Of a stretch of DNA of 64,000 nt, positions 30,031 through 39,558 are shown in pieces (within the stretch, counting starts at the first letter, position 1; every line of letters begins with the position of its first letter). This DNA is from an uncultured Phycisphaerales bacterium (GTDB lineage: Bacteria > Planctomycetota > Phycisphaerae > WQYP01): the NCBI GenBank assembly GCA_903845195.1, contig CAIMWO010000040.1, forward strand, positions 1 through 64,000. The letters run 5' to 3'. The notes beneath the pieces were generated by a model. It saw nothing but the letters and a program-made list of their open reading frames with translations, was not told the DNA's origin and made no database searches. The position numbers and the translations under genes were made by a program.

Positions 30031-31191
30031 ATGGATCGCGAAACCGCGGCCCTTCGCTGGGCCGATGACGGGCGGCACGTCCTCAAAAATTCCGGCGCCT
30101 ACGAATGGTGGTACTTTGAAGCCATCAGCCCCTCCGGCGACGGCATCGTCTTCGCCCTCTTCGAAGGTCTTCCTTTCCATCCCCAATATCTCGCCCGCAT
30201 CCACCGCCATTCACACCGCCCCGGCGCAACACCGTTCGATCGTCTCGGCCCCGAACTGCTCGCCGCGTATTACCCCGCCGCCTACATCGCCGTCTACCAG
30301 GGCGGCAAACGCGTCGCCCAGTCCCTCAACCTTTTCCCGCCCGGCTCCATCGTCGGCGAACCGCAAATGCCCGATATCCGCATCGGCCCCAACCGCATGA
30401 CCCTCCGTCAGGACGGCACCTTCGGCATCATCGCCCGCGGCTATCCCTTCGATATCGTTCGTGCCCAGCCGCGGCCTTCGCGCGACCAGGTCATCACCGC
30501 CAAACTCACCTTCGCGCCCAGTTTCCCCGGTACCGCGCATGTTCGCAGTTTCCGCCCCAACGGTCCCGACGGCGCCCAGCACACCTGGGTCCTTGCCGCA
30601 CCGCATGGCCGCATGACCGGCAACGTCCAGGTCATCGATAACAAAGAAGGATTCTGCCGCCTTGATGTCCGCATCGACGCCCTCGGCTATCACGATCATG
30701 TCTACGGCCAGGGCGGTCTCGGACAAGGCCTCAACAAAATGCTCTGGGGTTATCTCCAGGGCGATAACTGGACCGCCGCCTGGCATCATTCCGTCCCGCG
30801 CTCCGGCGCCCGCGATCACGCCGACGGCCTGGTCATCTTTGAAAAAGGCGCCCTCCCCGTCGTCCTCGAAGGCCCGTCCGTACGCCTCGAACATCGCCAG
30901 CTCACGCCTTGGTTCCTCGGCCATCCCGAGCAACTCGCCATGCACGGCTCCAACACGCAGGGCCTGCCGATCGAATTTCAAGTCCATAACGATACCATCA
31001 TCGACACTGCCCCCTTCCACACGCGCCTCGCCGCCACCGGCTCGCTCAACATCCCCGGCTATCGCCAGTACGTCGGCCGCGGCAGCACGCACGTCATGAA
31101 CGTCCGCCGCCTGCGCTGGCCCATCCTCTCCGACATTGTCCTCATGGCCGCCACCCCCGTCTCCCGCGACGACCCCCTCTGGTGTGAGTAA
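30031..31191 (+). CDS. CrtC/AttH-like lipocalin-type protein (carotenoid 1,2-hydratase-like), tentative; start uncertain
   Basis: EWWYFEAISPSGDGIVFALF, DALGYHDHVYGQG, LWGYLQGDNWTAAWH resemble the CrtC family. Confidence 0.55.
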   Translation: MDRETAALRWADDGRHVLKNSGAYEWWYFEAISPSGDGIVFALFEGLPFHPQYLARIHRHSHRPGATPFDRLGPELLAAYYPAAYIAVYQGGKRVAQSLNLFPPGSIVGEPQMPDIRIGPNRMTLRQDGTFGIIARGYPFDIVRAQPRPSRDQVITAKLTFAPSFPGTAHVRSFRPNGPDGAQHTWVLAAPHGRMTGNVQVIDNKEGFCRLDVRIDALGYHDHVYGQGGLGQGLNKMLWGYLQGDNWTAAWHHSVPRSGARDHADGLVIFEKGALPVVLEGPSVRLEHRQLTPWFLGHPEQLAMHGSNTQGLPIEFQVHNDTIIDTAPFHTRLAATGSLNIPGYRQYVGRGSTHVMNVRRLRWPILSDIVLMAATPVSRDDPLWCE

Positions 31192-31240
31192 CGCACACCC
31201 AACAGGTCGGCACAGGCGCCTTTCCGAATATCAGTTTACC

Positions 31241-31726
31241 TCATCCCCGCGTCTCACTTAGAAGGCGCGGTTGTTCTTGGTTGCCGCCCAGCGCTCGCAA
31301 CATGGCGAGTATCCGCAGCAGATACACCACACTTACCAGCACCACCAGAAATGCCGCCCCCCAGTTTGAATCTCCCCATTCAAATGTCCACCGATACTCC
31401 GCCCCTCCCTGCAGATGGCTCCCCGCCGTCGGCCCGTACCAAATCGCATGGCCGAGGACTGGAATGACCGCGATCGGAATCAGCACATCGTACTTGGAAT
31501 GAAAACGTTTCGTGTCTATTCCATGAGTCGCGCAAACGTTCTTCAACGCCTTGTAGATCCGATATAACACCACCAAGGCGACTATTCCCAGCACGACCAG
31601 CCCGCCGCTAAGACCAGGAAGCGATATGCTCGATGTCTCACCGTGATATTCCCAATGGATGCAGGCCAGCAACAACAAGAAAATGCTGATCCACGGAAGG
31701 TCTTTTACGCGTTGAATAATCGTCAT
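31241..31726 (-). CDS. membrane protein, hypothetical
   Basis: Three to four TM segments. Confidence 0.5.
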   Translation of the reverse strand: MTIIQRVKDLPWISIFLLLLACIHWEYHGETSSISLPGLSGGLVVLGIVALVVLYRIYKALKNVCATHGIDTKRFHSKYDVLIPIAVIPVLGHAIWYGPTAGSHLQGGAEYRWTFEWGDSNWGAAFLVVLVSVVYLLRILAMLRALGGNQEQPRLLSETRG

Positions 31727-31820
31727 GGGTTTACCTCCGGAAATCCCTCGCCTCCCGCGCTTTGTCATCCAACGAGTTTTGTGATCACATCATCCGAGTC
31801 AATAATTGCTCGGGTCCCAT

Positions 31821-33167
31821 TCAGGATTTCGCCGCGGCAAACGCCCCCTTGGCCACGTCGATCGTCGCATCGATATCCCCCTCCGTGTGCGCTGTGGAAA
31901 TAAACCACGACTCAAACTGGCTCGGCGGCAGCATCACGCCGCCATCCAGCATCACCTTGAAAAACCGTGCATACGCCGCCGTATCGCATGCCAGTGCTTC
32001 TGCATAATTTTGCACCACCGGCGAACCTTCCTGCTTCTTACTGGCCGCTTCGTTCTTCAGGAAGAACGGCGTAATCATCGATCCCACCCGCTGCACCGCC
32101 ACCGCTACCCCCGCCGACTTGGCCGCCTCGATCAATCCCGTCTCCATCCGCGCCCCCAGCGCCTCGAGTTGCGAATACGCGTTGCCATCGGCCAGTAATT
32201 CCAGCGTGGCGATCCCCGCCGCCATCGCCAGCGGGTTGCCCGAGAGCGTTCCCGCCTGGTAGATCGGCCCGGCCGGCGAAACCTGGTTCATGATCTCCGC
32301 CTTCGCACCGTACGCGCCCACCGGCAACCCGCCCCCGATGATCTTCCCCAGGCAGGTGATGTCCGGCCGCACGGAGTACAACCCCTGCGCCCCGCCGTAC
32401 GCCACGCGGAATCCCGTCATCACTTCATCAAACAGCAGCATCGCCCCATGCTTGTCGCACAATTCCCGCAAACCCTGCAGATATCCCGCCACCGGCGCTA
32501 CGACCCCGATGTTTCCGCAGATCGGTTCCACCATCACTACCGCTATCCGCGCCCCGTGTTCCGCAAACACCTTCGCTGCCGCTTCCAAATTGTTATACGC
32601 CACCACCAACGTATTGGCCGTCACCGCCTCGGGCACGCCGGGACTCGACGGATGCCCGTGCGTCGTCGCGCCTGATCCCGCCTCCACCAGCAACGCATCG
32701 ACGTGTCCGTGATAGCATCCCGCGGCCTTTACGATCAAATCGCGCTTCGTCACGCCGCGCGCCAGCCGCACGGCGCTCATCGTCGCTTCGGTCCCTGAGT
32801 TCACGAACCGCACCATCGGTACGTGACCCATCGCCTCGGCGATCAGCGCCGCCAATCTTATTTCGGGTTCCGAGTTGCATCCGTAACTCGATCCCTTGTC
32901 GATCTGTTTGGCCACCGCCGCCCGCACGGTAGGGGGGCAATGACCCGCAATCAGCGGCCCATAGCTCATCACGTAATCAATGTACGAATTATTATCCGCA
33001 TCAATCAGCCGCGCGCCCTTCCCCTCCTTGATGAACACCGGCGACATCCCCACCGACTTAAACGACCGCACCGGAGACGATACGCCCCCTGGCATAAGCT
33101 TCACCGCTTCGGCGAATAGCTTCTCGGATTTTGCGTAACGATTCTTGGGTTTCGCGCTCTTGGCCAT
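31821..33167 (-). CDS. hemL: glutamate-1-semialdehyde 2,1-aminomutase
   Basis: PGGVSSPVRSF, MVRFVNSGTEATMSAVRLARG, CYHGHVDALLVEAGSG, LLFDEVMTGFRVA, CLGKIIGGGLPVGAYG, AGTLSGNPLAMAAG. Confidence 0.96.
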   Translation of the reverse strand: MAKSAKPKNRYAKSEKLFAEAVKLMPGGVSSPVRSFKSVGMSPVFIKEGKGARLIDADNNSYIDYVMSYGPLIAGHCPPTVRAAVAKQIDKGSSYGCNSEPEIRLAALIAEAMGHVPMVRFVNSGTEATMSAVRLARGVTKRDLIVKAAGCYHGHVDALLVEAGSGATTHGHPSSPGVPEAVTANTLVVAYNNLEAAAKVFAEHGARIAVVMVEPICGNIGVVAPVAGYLQGLRELCDKHGAMLLFDEVMTGFRVAYGGAQGLYSVRPDITCLGKIIGGGLPVGAYGAKAEIMNQVSPAGPIYQAGTLSGNPLAMAAGIATLELLADGNAYSQLEALGARMETGLIEAAKSAGVAVAVQRVGSMITPFFLKNEAASKKQEGSPVVQNYAEALACDTAAYARFFKVMLDGGVMLPPSQFESWFISTAHTEGDIDATIDVAKGAFAAAKS

Positions 33168-33284
33168 AGCCCAAAAGCATACTCGGAACCGCCTTCACCT
33201 GCGAGACCCAACCCGCTCCATGCCCATTGAAGGGAGAAAATCCACCCCTTCCGCCAATCGGCTTCCACGCGTTAACATGCTTTC

Positions 33285-34067
33285 ATGAAAGCACTTCCCA
33301 GAAATCTCCTCTTTCTGGCGACCGCCCTGCTCCTGGGCGCCGCAGTCATTATGGGTCTGCGCTGCCCGCATACCACGATCGGCGCGCGGCTCCTCGCGGC
33401 GTTCGAAAAATCGCATCCCTCCCAGCATCTTCGCGCCGCCCTGCCCATTCTCGATGACCTCCCCGACCCCGCCGAAGTTCGACAAATCGCCGCCGAAGAA
33501 TTCACTTCCGGTGTCGGCTACGGTCCCGGTCGCACCGCACTTACCGAAACCGACGATGCCCGCTGGATCGCCGGCCCCGGATTTGAATTCCTCTGGCGAC
33601 CCCATCACCTATCAACCCTGTCCATTGACGACCCCCAATCCCAGCGCCAGCTCGCAGACGCGTTCTACGCCAGCGGCGTTCTCGCCGACAAACCTCATGA
33701 CCTCACCCGCACCGCCCTCAGCGAAATCCACTCCTGGACCGGCGAACAACAATTGCTCCATTGGATTCAGGCCGACCGCGCCCTCCTCGCCCGCACCGAT
33801 GACCCCGTCCGCGCTGCCCGCGAAGCCCTGCTCCTCCTCCAGCCCTCCCCCGACGGCATCATTCTTCATTTCGCCAGCGACCAACACAACTTCTACGCCT
33901 GGTCGCCCGCCGACCAACCCCGCCTCTGCCAACTCGCCGCCTTCGATTCCCGCGGCCAACAACTCTTTCTCGGACACCTCACCCTCATCGAAGACCTTCC
34001 CCCCGCGCGCACCCGCCTCCTCCTCTACACCCTCGCACTCCGCGCTACAAATAATCTTGAGCCTTGA
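33285..34067 (+). CDS. hypothetical protein with N-terminal TM/signal anchor
   Basis: LLFLATALLLGAAVIMGL N terminus; no recognised domain. Confidence 0.5.
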   Translation: MKALPRNLLFLATALLLGAAVIMGLRCPHTTIGARLLAAFEKSHPSQHLRAALPILDDLPDPAEVRQIAAEEFTSGVGYGPGRTALTETDDARWIAGPGFEFLWRPHHLSTLSIDDPQSQRQLADAFYASGVLADKPHDLTRTALSEIHSWTGEQQLLHWIQADRALLARTDDPVRAAREALLLLQPSPDGIILHFASDQHNFYAWSPADQPRLCQLAAFDSRGQQLFLGHLTLIEDLPPARTRLLLYTLALRATNNLEP

Positions 34068-34088
34068 ACCATCATCCGTTCCATTGCG

Positions 34089-34568
34089 TTACCGACCCTC
34101 CGCCCATGCCCGCTCCACTTCCCGCGCCAACCTCACCGCCCCTTCCCCTACGCCCTTCAGCTCAAACACCCGCTCCTCTTCCACGTCGCCCGCTTCAATC
34201 ACCACGTTCAGATAGTCCGCCGGCAATAATCCTGCAATCTTCTCCGCCCACTCCACCACCACCAACCCATCGGATGTCAGCAACTCCTCAAATCCCACCG
34301 CCGCAAAATCATCCGACCCGCTGATCCGGTATGCATCCAGGTGATATACCGGCTTGGACCCCGAATAAATGTTCATCAGCACGTATGTCGGAGACGATAC
34401 CAGCGCCGGGTCATTCACTCCCGCCCCTTGCGCAATTCCCCGGGTCAGGTGCGTCTTTCCCGCCCCCAACGTCCCGTGCAACGCCAGCGTCATATTGACC
34501 GGAGCCAGCCGCCCCAGTAGCTTTCCCAATGCCTCGGTTTCTTCAACACTATGCGTAACCATCTTCAT
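34089..34568 (-). CDS. tsaE: tRNA (adenosine(37)-N6)-threonylcarbamoyltransferase complex ATPase subunit TsaE
   Basis: LHGTLGAGKTHLTRGIAQGAG, SSPTYVLMNIY, YHLDAYRI, VVVEWAEKI. Confidence 0.93.
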   Translation of the reverse strand: MKMVTHSVEETEALGKLLGRLAPVNMTLALHGTLGAGKTHLTRGIAQGAGVNDPALVSSPTYVLMNIYSGSKPVYHLDAYRISGSDDFAAVGFEELLTSDGLVVVEWAEKIAGLLPADYLNVVIEAGDVEEERVFELKGVGEGAVRLAREVERAWAEGR

Positions 34569-34758
34569 GGAAAGATAATAACGACTTTATGAGTCCTCGA
34601 CAGCCCGCAGCATCCTAAACTTCTACGTGACTTGCTCTCCTCCATGAGATATCGTGGAAGCCACTCCCTCACCCTGACGATAAGATCAAGGCAGTGTGAT
34701 CTCGTGGCACCAACCTCGATGGGGCAACTATCGGCTTGCAGGCAAACTGGAATTGGAA

Positions 34759-36114
34759 ATGACGAACGTAAACATGACGAGCGAAAACGCTAACCGCGCG
34801 TCAGATCCGCGACGCTCACCTGATCCCGCCGGCCAGCCGCACTCCCCATCCGGCGCCTGGCATGGCCTTCCACCGGAACCCAAACTCCTCGAATGGGTCC
34901 TCCGCCATCGGTTCGCCAAAGAGCCCGAATTCCGTAACACCTCCCATGCCATTTCCTGGACCGCGGAGCTTGTCGATTTCCTCATCGCCGGCCCCAATGA
35001 CCAACACGCGCCCGAAGATGTCTTCCCGCGCCTCCGCTGGGGCGGACAATTCGTCTTCGCCAGCCATCACCGCAATGCCGTCACCGAAACCTATCGCCAA
35101 TTCGCCGACTGGCTCGGCGGCGGTGGTTGGGTCATCGAACAGACCCCCGCCACCCTCTGGAAATATCCCTTCGGTATCCGCATCCCCGGTCTCGGCCGCC
35201 CCGTTCATTACTTCGTCGCCCGCAAAGTCATGCTCGTCCGCCCCGGCGAATCCAGCGAACGCTTCACCTATAACGTTCATCTCCTCCGCAACGCGGACAT
35301 CGGCCAATACGTGGTTTGTAAACAGGTCCCCACCACCGAACGTGTGTTAGCACGCCTCAAGGAAAAATTCCCCGAGGCCGATCCCGAAACTCTCCGCCGC
35401 CGTGCCCGCAAATTCACCGAAAAAATCTTCCCCGTCTTCCTCACCCGGGAAACCGCCATCCTCAAACTGCTGCAGCGCGATCTTCCCCCCCAGTTCCGCG
35501 AAAAAGTCCCCCGCGTCCTCCATGCCGAACAGGATGCCCAGGGCTACGTCCGTACGCTGCATCTCAACTGGCTCCGCAACGGCGGCAAACCCATCACGCA
35601 GCTCGAATTCGCCCGCCAGTCCGCCGAACTCCTCGCCGCCCTCCACGATGACGCCAAGGTCATCCACCTCGACCTGCGCCTCGACAATTTCGTCCTCACC
35701 GAAAGCGGAGTAGGCTTCGTCGATTTCGGTTCCGCCGTCCGCGTCGGCGAAAACTTCCCCGAAGCCTCGCTCCTCTCCACCCTCTTCGAAGAAATGATGC
35801 GCACCAGCCAGATCCAACGCATGCTCGGGAAAATGACCGAGGGCGGCATGGTCACTTCCGAGGAAATCCGCAACAGCTACCAGCGCATCGACAAGGCCGT
35901 CGATTTCTTCTACCTCGCCATCCAAATCAACGCCCCCCATTCCAACCCCGACTTCAAGGGCCTCATCAAGTTCAACCCCGACAGCCCCGAAGCCGCCGAA
36001 CTCGCCAAACTCACTGAACAGATCCTCCGTCCCGAAGACCCCAGCACTCCCGCATTCAAATCCGCCTGCGACATCCTCGCCGGCATCCGCGCCATCGAAA
36101 AAAAACTCTCCTAG
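34759..36114 (+). CDS. LPS-kinase/RIO-like protein kinase
   Basis: ETAILKLLQRDLP..LLAALHDDAKVIHLDLRLDNFVLTESGVGFVDFGSAVRVGE (HxDLxxxNF and DFG). Confidence 0.65.
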   Translation: MTNVNMTSENANRASDPRRSPDPAGQPHSPSGAWHGLPPEPKLLEWVLRHRFAKEPEFRNTSHAISWTAELVDFLIAGPNDQHAPEDVFPRLRWGGQFVFASHHRNAVTETYRQFADWLGGGGWVIEQTPATLWKYPFGIRIPGLGRPVHYFVARKVMLVRPGESSERFTYNVHLLRNADIGQYVVCKQVPTTERVLARLKEKFPEADPETLRRRARKFTEKIFPVFLTRETAILKLLQRDLPPQFREKVPRVLHAEQDAQGYVRTLHLNWLRNGGKPITQLEFARQSAELLAALHDDAKVIHLDLRLDNFVLTESGVGFVDFGSAVRVGENFPEASLLSTLFEEMMRTSQIQRMLGKMTEGGMVTSEEIRNSYQRIDKAVDFFYLAIQINAPHSNPDFKGLIKFNPDSPEAAELAKLTEQILRPEDPSTPAFKSACDILAGIRAIEKKLS

Positions 36115-36134
36115 CCTTGCGTGGAAACGCAAGG
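36115..36134. terminator. hairpin immediately after stop codon (GGAA tetraloop)
   Basis: CCTTGCGT-ggaa-ACGCAAGG, 8-bp perfect stem; no T tract. Confidence 0.5.
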
Positions 36135-36257
36135 CCTCCCGCGCTCCCCCCGTCGGGCCGTTCCTTGCGCAAGGATCGTCATGCAAATGCTGTGAGGTCT
36201 TTCACCACAGAGCCACACACCCGTGTTCATTAGAGCGCTTCGCCGTATACTTCTCCC

Positions 36258-36923
36258 ATGAATCTTCTCATCGCCACAACCAATCCCGGCAAAGTCCTCG
36301 AGATCCAGCATGAACTCGATCTCGCCGGCCTGCACGATTCCTTCCGCATCCTCTCGCTCAAAGATTTCCCGCCCTTCCCCGACTGCGTCGAAGACCGCCC
36401 CACCTTCATCGGCAACGCCACCAAGAAAGCCCGCCACTTCGCACACCTCGCACAGGCCCTCACCCTCGCCGACGATTCCGGTCTCTGCATCGATGCCCTT
36501 TCCGGCCGCCCCGGCGTCCTCTCCGCACGCTATGCCGGCGCCAATGGAGGGGGCGGGAGTGGGGGGGGAGACCGTCACGCCATCGACGCCGCCAACAACG
36601 CCAAGGTCCTGGCCGAACTCGAACCCATCCCCGACGACCAGCGCCAGGCCCAGTTCGTCTGCGCCCTGGCCCTGGCCACGCCCAGTGGAGGAGGCGTCGA
36701 TCTGGCCGTCATGGTCGATGAAGTCCCCGGCGTCATGCTCCGCGCCCCTCGCGGCGCCAACGGCTTCGGCTACGACCCCCTCTTCTTCTTCCCCCAGTTC
36801 AACAAAACCACCGCCGAACTCGACATGGCCACGAAATCCCAAATCTCCCACCGCGGCAAAGCCCTCCGCCGCATGCTCGCCTGGCTCAAAGAAAATCACT
36901 CCCGACTCCCGGCCTTGAAATAA
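36258..36923 (+). CDS. rdgB: XTP/dITP diphosphatase (non-canonical purine NTP pyrophosphatase)
   Basis: LIATTNPGKVLEI, TFIGNATKKA, ADDSGLCIDALSGRPGVLSARYAG, GFGYDPLFFF, SHRGKALRRM. Confidence 0.94.
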   Translation: MNLLIATTNPGKVLEIQHELDLAGLHDSFRILSLKDFPPFPDCVEDRPTFIGNATKKARHFAHLAQALTLADDSGLCIDALSGRPGVLSARYAGANGGGGSGGGDRHAIDAANNAKVLAELEPIPDDQRQAQFVCALALATPSGGGVDLAVMVDEVPGVMLRAPRGANGFGYDPLFFFPQFNKTTAELDMATKSQISHRGKALRRMLAWLKENHSRLPALK

Positions 36924-37001
36924 CCACGACGACACGACGGCCACGACGGGATACACTAATGCCTGAATTGTACTGGCGTCGCGTCGTCGTGGTTGAGAAA
37001 C

Positions 37002-37583
37002 ATGTTCAAACTGATCAGAGAAACCCCCTGGATCAAGGAATGGCAAACCCCTTGGGGCACGTACATCGATTCCAAGCTCCGCTGGCTCGCCATCGAGCCC
37101 AGTGCCGACACGTTCCTCGCCGCCTGGCGCGCCGCATCAGAACCCGAAAAATTCGACCTTGAAGCCGCCTTCGAGTTCTATCCCTACGAACTCGAAGAGG
37201 ATATCCAGCACATCCTCGAAACCATCGCCCGCGAAGATCAACCCCGCGCTCAGCGCATGGCCCAAAAACTCTTCCGCGCCGATTCCGTACTCTCCCCCGA
37301 TCAGCAGCGCTTCCTCGACGCCCTCGGCCAATACCTCCAGGACACCTCCGCCCCCATGCGCCTCGTCGGCGAGAACAAATGGTTCGCCGCCTACGCCAAC
37401 GAGTCGGGCTTCCACATCGACACCCGCATCACTTCCCCCTTCGACATGCCCACCGACGAAGAACTCCAGCAGCACGCCGACGCCAGCCTCTCCCTCGCCT
37501 ATAAACGCCTCCTTGATGTGGTGATCGCCAACAAGTATCTCCTCGAACCCCGCCCCGGCGAGCAACCCTTCCCATCGCTGTAG
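37002..37583 (+). CDS. hypothetical protein
   Basis: Intact 193-aa ORF, no recognised domain. Confidence 0.5.
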   Translation: MFKLIRETPWIKEWQTPWGTYIDSKLRWLAIEPSADTFLAAWRAASEPEKFDLEAAFEFYPYELEEDIQHILETIAREDQPRAQRMAQKLFRADSVLSPDQQRFLDALGQYLQDTSAPMRLVGENKWFAAYANESGFHIDTRITSPFDMPTDEELQQHADASLSLAYKRLLDVVIANKYLLEPRPGEQPFPSL

Positions 37584-37609
37584 AAACGGCTGCCCGATTG
37601 AATGCTAAA

Positions 37610-37650
37610 ATGGAACTTCCAGGCCGAAGATATCGACCCAGAAGTTCCAT
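37610..37650. terminator. inverted repeat between convergent genes
   Basis: ATGGAACTTC ... GAAGTTCCAT (10 bp, 21-nt loop). Confidence 0.55.
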
Positions 37651-37666
37651 GGTTTAAACACACTTA

Positions 37667-39286
37667 TTAACGCCCGGGCGAGCCGCGCATTGTGGGTATT
37701 CCGGATGCCGCACGCACCGGCGCGGGTTGTACGGCTGGTGCCGCGGGCGCTGCGACCGGCGCCGCCGCGGCCGGAGCCACATGTACCGGCGCTGAAGGAG
37801 CAGTCGCCTGCGGCGGAGCAACGCGAATAGGTGGCTGCGTCATCATCGGCCGCTGCATTTCCGCCGCTCGCGGTTGAATGGCTGGTACCGGTGCCGTCTG
37901 AATGGACTGCGGCGCCACGGGCGCTGCGGGCTGAACCCGTGGTGCCGGTGCTGCCTGATGATTCACCGGCCGCGGCGCTTCAATGGCCCGCGGTGTAACT
38001 GTCGGAACCACCGCGGGTGTCGGCAAAGCACGATCGCGCCGTTCCATATTCGGTAATTGACGAACCGCTTGCGGCCCATTCGGCTGAATCGTCGTGGTCG
38101 GCGCTGCCTGATGAATCACGGGCCGCGGTGCTTCAACCGTACGCGGTTTAATTGTCGGAGCCGCCGCGGGTGCCGGCAAAGCACGATCGCGCCGCTCCAT
38201 ATTCGGCAACGGACGAACTGCTTGCGACCCACTCGGCTGAACCGTCGCAGTCGGCGCTGCTGGACGAATCATCGGTGGCAGCGTACGCCCCTGCGTCGCC
38301 TGCCCGAAACGCGTCTCCGGCATCGGCCGCACCTGATGCGCGGTCGGCAACATCGGAATCGGCTTCGCCACGTTGTGTGTCCAGGGGCGTCCCGTGTTGG
38401 CTGTTGCCCGGTTCGTATTCCCATGGATCACGGTGTTATTGATCGTGGTGCGCGTCACCTGCACGCCGCCGTTACCGCGAATATCCCGTCCTGCACTCGT
38501 GCGAACGTCGCGGTCATGATCGTGCCGCCAATTCGCGCCAACGCTCACATACCGATGGCCCCAGTCGCAATCGTTATTCAGCCATCCGCCGATCTGCAAC
38601 CCGATGCCGAAGAAGATGGGCGCCGGCCGCTCATACACCGGACGCTCCACATACACGATCTGCGGATCGTACACCGGCACATAAATCACGTCCGGACGCG
38701 CCGGCTCAATGCACACCGCACCGTTGTCCGCAAACACCTCTTGCTGTGCCGTCGTCTGCAATGTCCCCGCCGCCTGCGCCTGCAACCGCAGCCGCTGAAC
38801 CGACGCCATCACATCTTCCTGCTGATTCACAAATGCCGCGCCCAGCGCCTGCGTCCATTCCAGGTGATCGTTCATGTTCTGCAGCACCGTCGGATAATGC
38901 ACCAGCGCCTTGATCGACGAATCCCAGCTCTGCACATCGATCGCCTGTTCGCTCGGCTGCGGATTGGCCGCCAGCCAGCGCTGGGCCAGCACGATCTCCG
39001 TCGGATACGTCGCCGCCGGCAGCACCTGCGCCAGCAGCGGATCCGGATACAACGCGATCGGCGCGACCAGCTGATCGATCTGCGCATCGGTCAATCTTTC
39101 CGCCACCGGTGGCGCGTACGTCACCTGCGGCTGGGTGTAAGTCGTATAGTTCGTCGGATAGTTCGCCGAAGGATACGCCGGGGTGTATTCACCCGCATAC
39201 GTCTGGGCGCACGCCGCCTGAAGCAAACCGCTCACGACCAATCCGCCACCCAGAAGCATCATCCGCATACTCAAGTTCGTTCTCAT
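37667..39286 (-). CDS. DUF3300 domain protein with Pro/Gln-rich repeated C terminus
   Basis: LTDAQIDQLVAPIALYPDPLLAQVLPAATYPTEIVLAQRWL..WDSSIKALVHYPTVLQNMNDHLEWTQALGAAFVNQQEDVMASVQRLR. Confidence 0.9.
   Translation of the reverse strand: MRTNLSMRMMLLGGGLVVSGLLQAACAQTYAGEYTPAYPSANYPTNYTTYTQPQVTYAPPVAERLTDAQIDQLVAPIALYPDPLLAQVLPAATYPTEIVLAQRWLAANPQPSEQAIDVQSWDSSIKALVHYPTVLQNMNDHLEWTQALGAAFVNQQEDVMASVQRLRLQAQAAGTLQTTAQQEVFADNGAVCIEPARPDVIYVPVYDPQIVYVERPVYERPAPIFFGIGLQIGGWLNNDCDWGHRYVSVGANWRHDHDRDVRTSAGRDIRGNGGVQVTRTTINNTVIHGNTNRATANTGRPWTHNVAKPIPMLPTAHQVRPMPETRFGQATQGRTLPPMIRPAAPTATVQPSGSQAVRPLPNMERRDRALPAPAAAPTIKPRTVEAPRPVIHQAAPTTTIQPNGPQAVRQLPNMERRDRALPTPAVVPTVTPRAIEAPRPVNHQAAPAPRVQPAAPVAPQSIQTAPVPAIQPRAAEMQRPMMTQPPIRVAPPQATAPSAPVHVAPAAAAPVAAPAAPAVQPAPVRAASGIPTMRGSPGR
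37951..38260 (-). repeat. tandem repeat inside DUF3300 gene, about two copies of a 153-bp (51-codon) unit
   Basis: ctgcctgatgattcaccggcc at 37951 and ctgcctgatgaatcacgggcc at 38104; encodes QAVRxLPNMERRDRALPxPA..PRxxEAPRPVxHQAAP twice. Confidence 0.85.
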
Positions 39287-39558
39287 GGCCTGCCCTTTCC
39301 TGATTCTGTCCCGAACACCCGTAAAGCTCTCATCAACCTCTTGAATGACACCCACAATCACACACGGTTTGTTAGTTATCACTCCGAAATAGTCAGCGCT
39401 ACGGAACTAATAAACCCGCGACGGATTCGCAATAACGCGGTCCGACGGGGTTATTTATACATAATAATGAATTAGCTGCAGGTAATGATGTACCCGCCGC
39501 GAGAAACGCCGCCCCCATTCCTCGTTCATCGCTCAACGTTCATCGTCTTCCCAGCCCC

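Noticed and set aside
37951-38260. Possible CRISPR array (regular repeats)
   Set aside because: The repeat is in-frame within the DUF3300 CDS, 153-bp period, two copies; no CRISPR-like arrays were found anywhere
38057-39475. 472-aa plus-strand ORF over DUF3300
   Set aside because: Extreme Arg/His composition, antisense to a recognised domain
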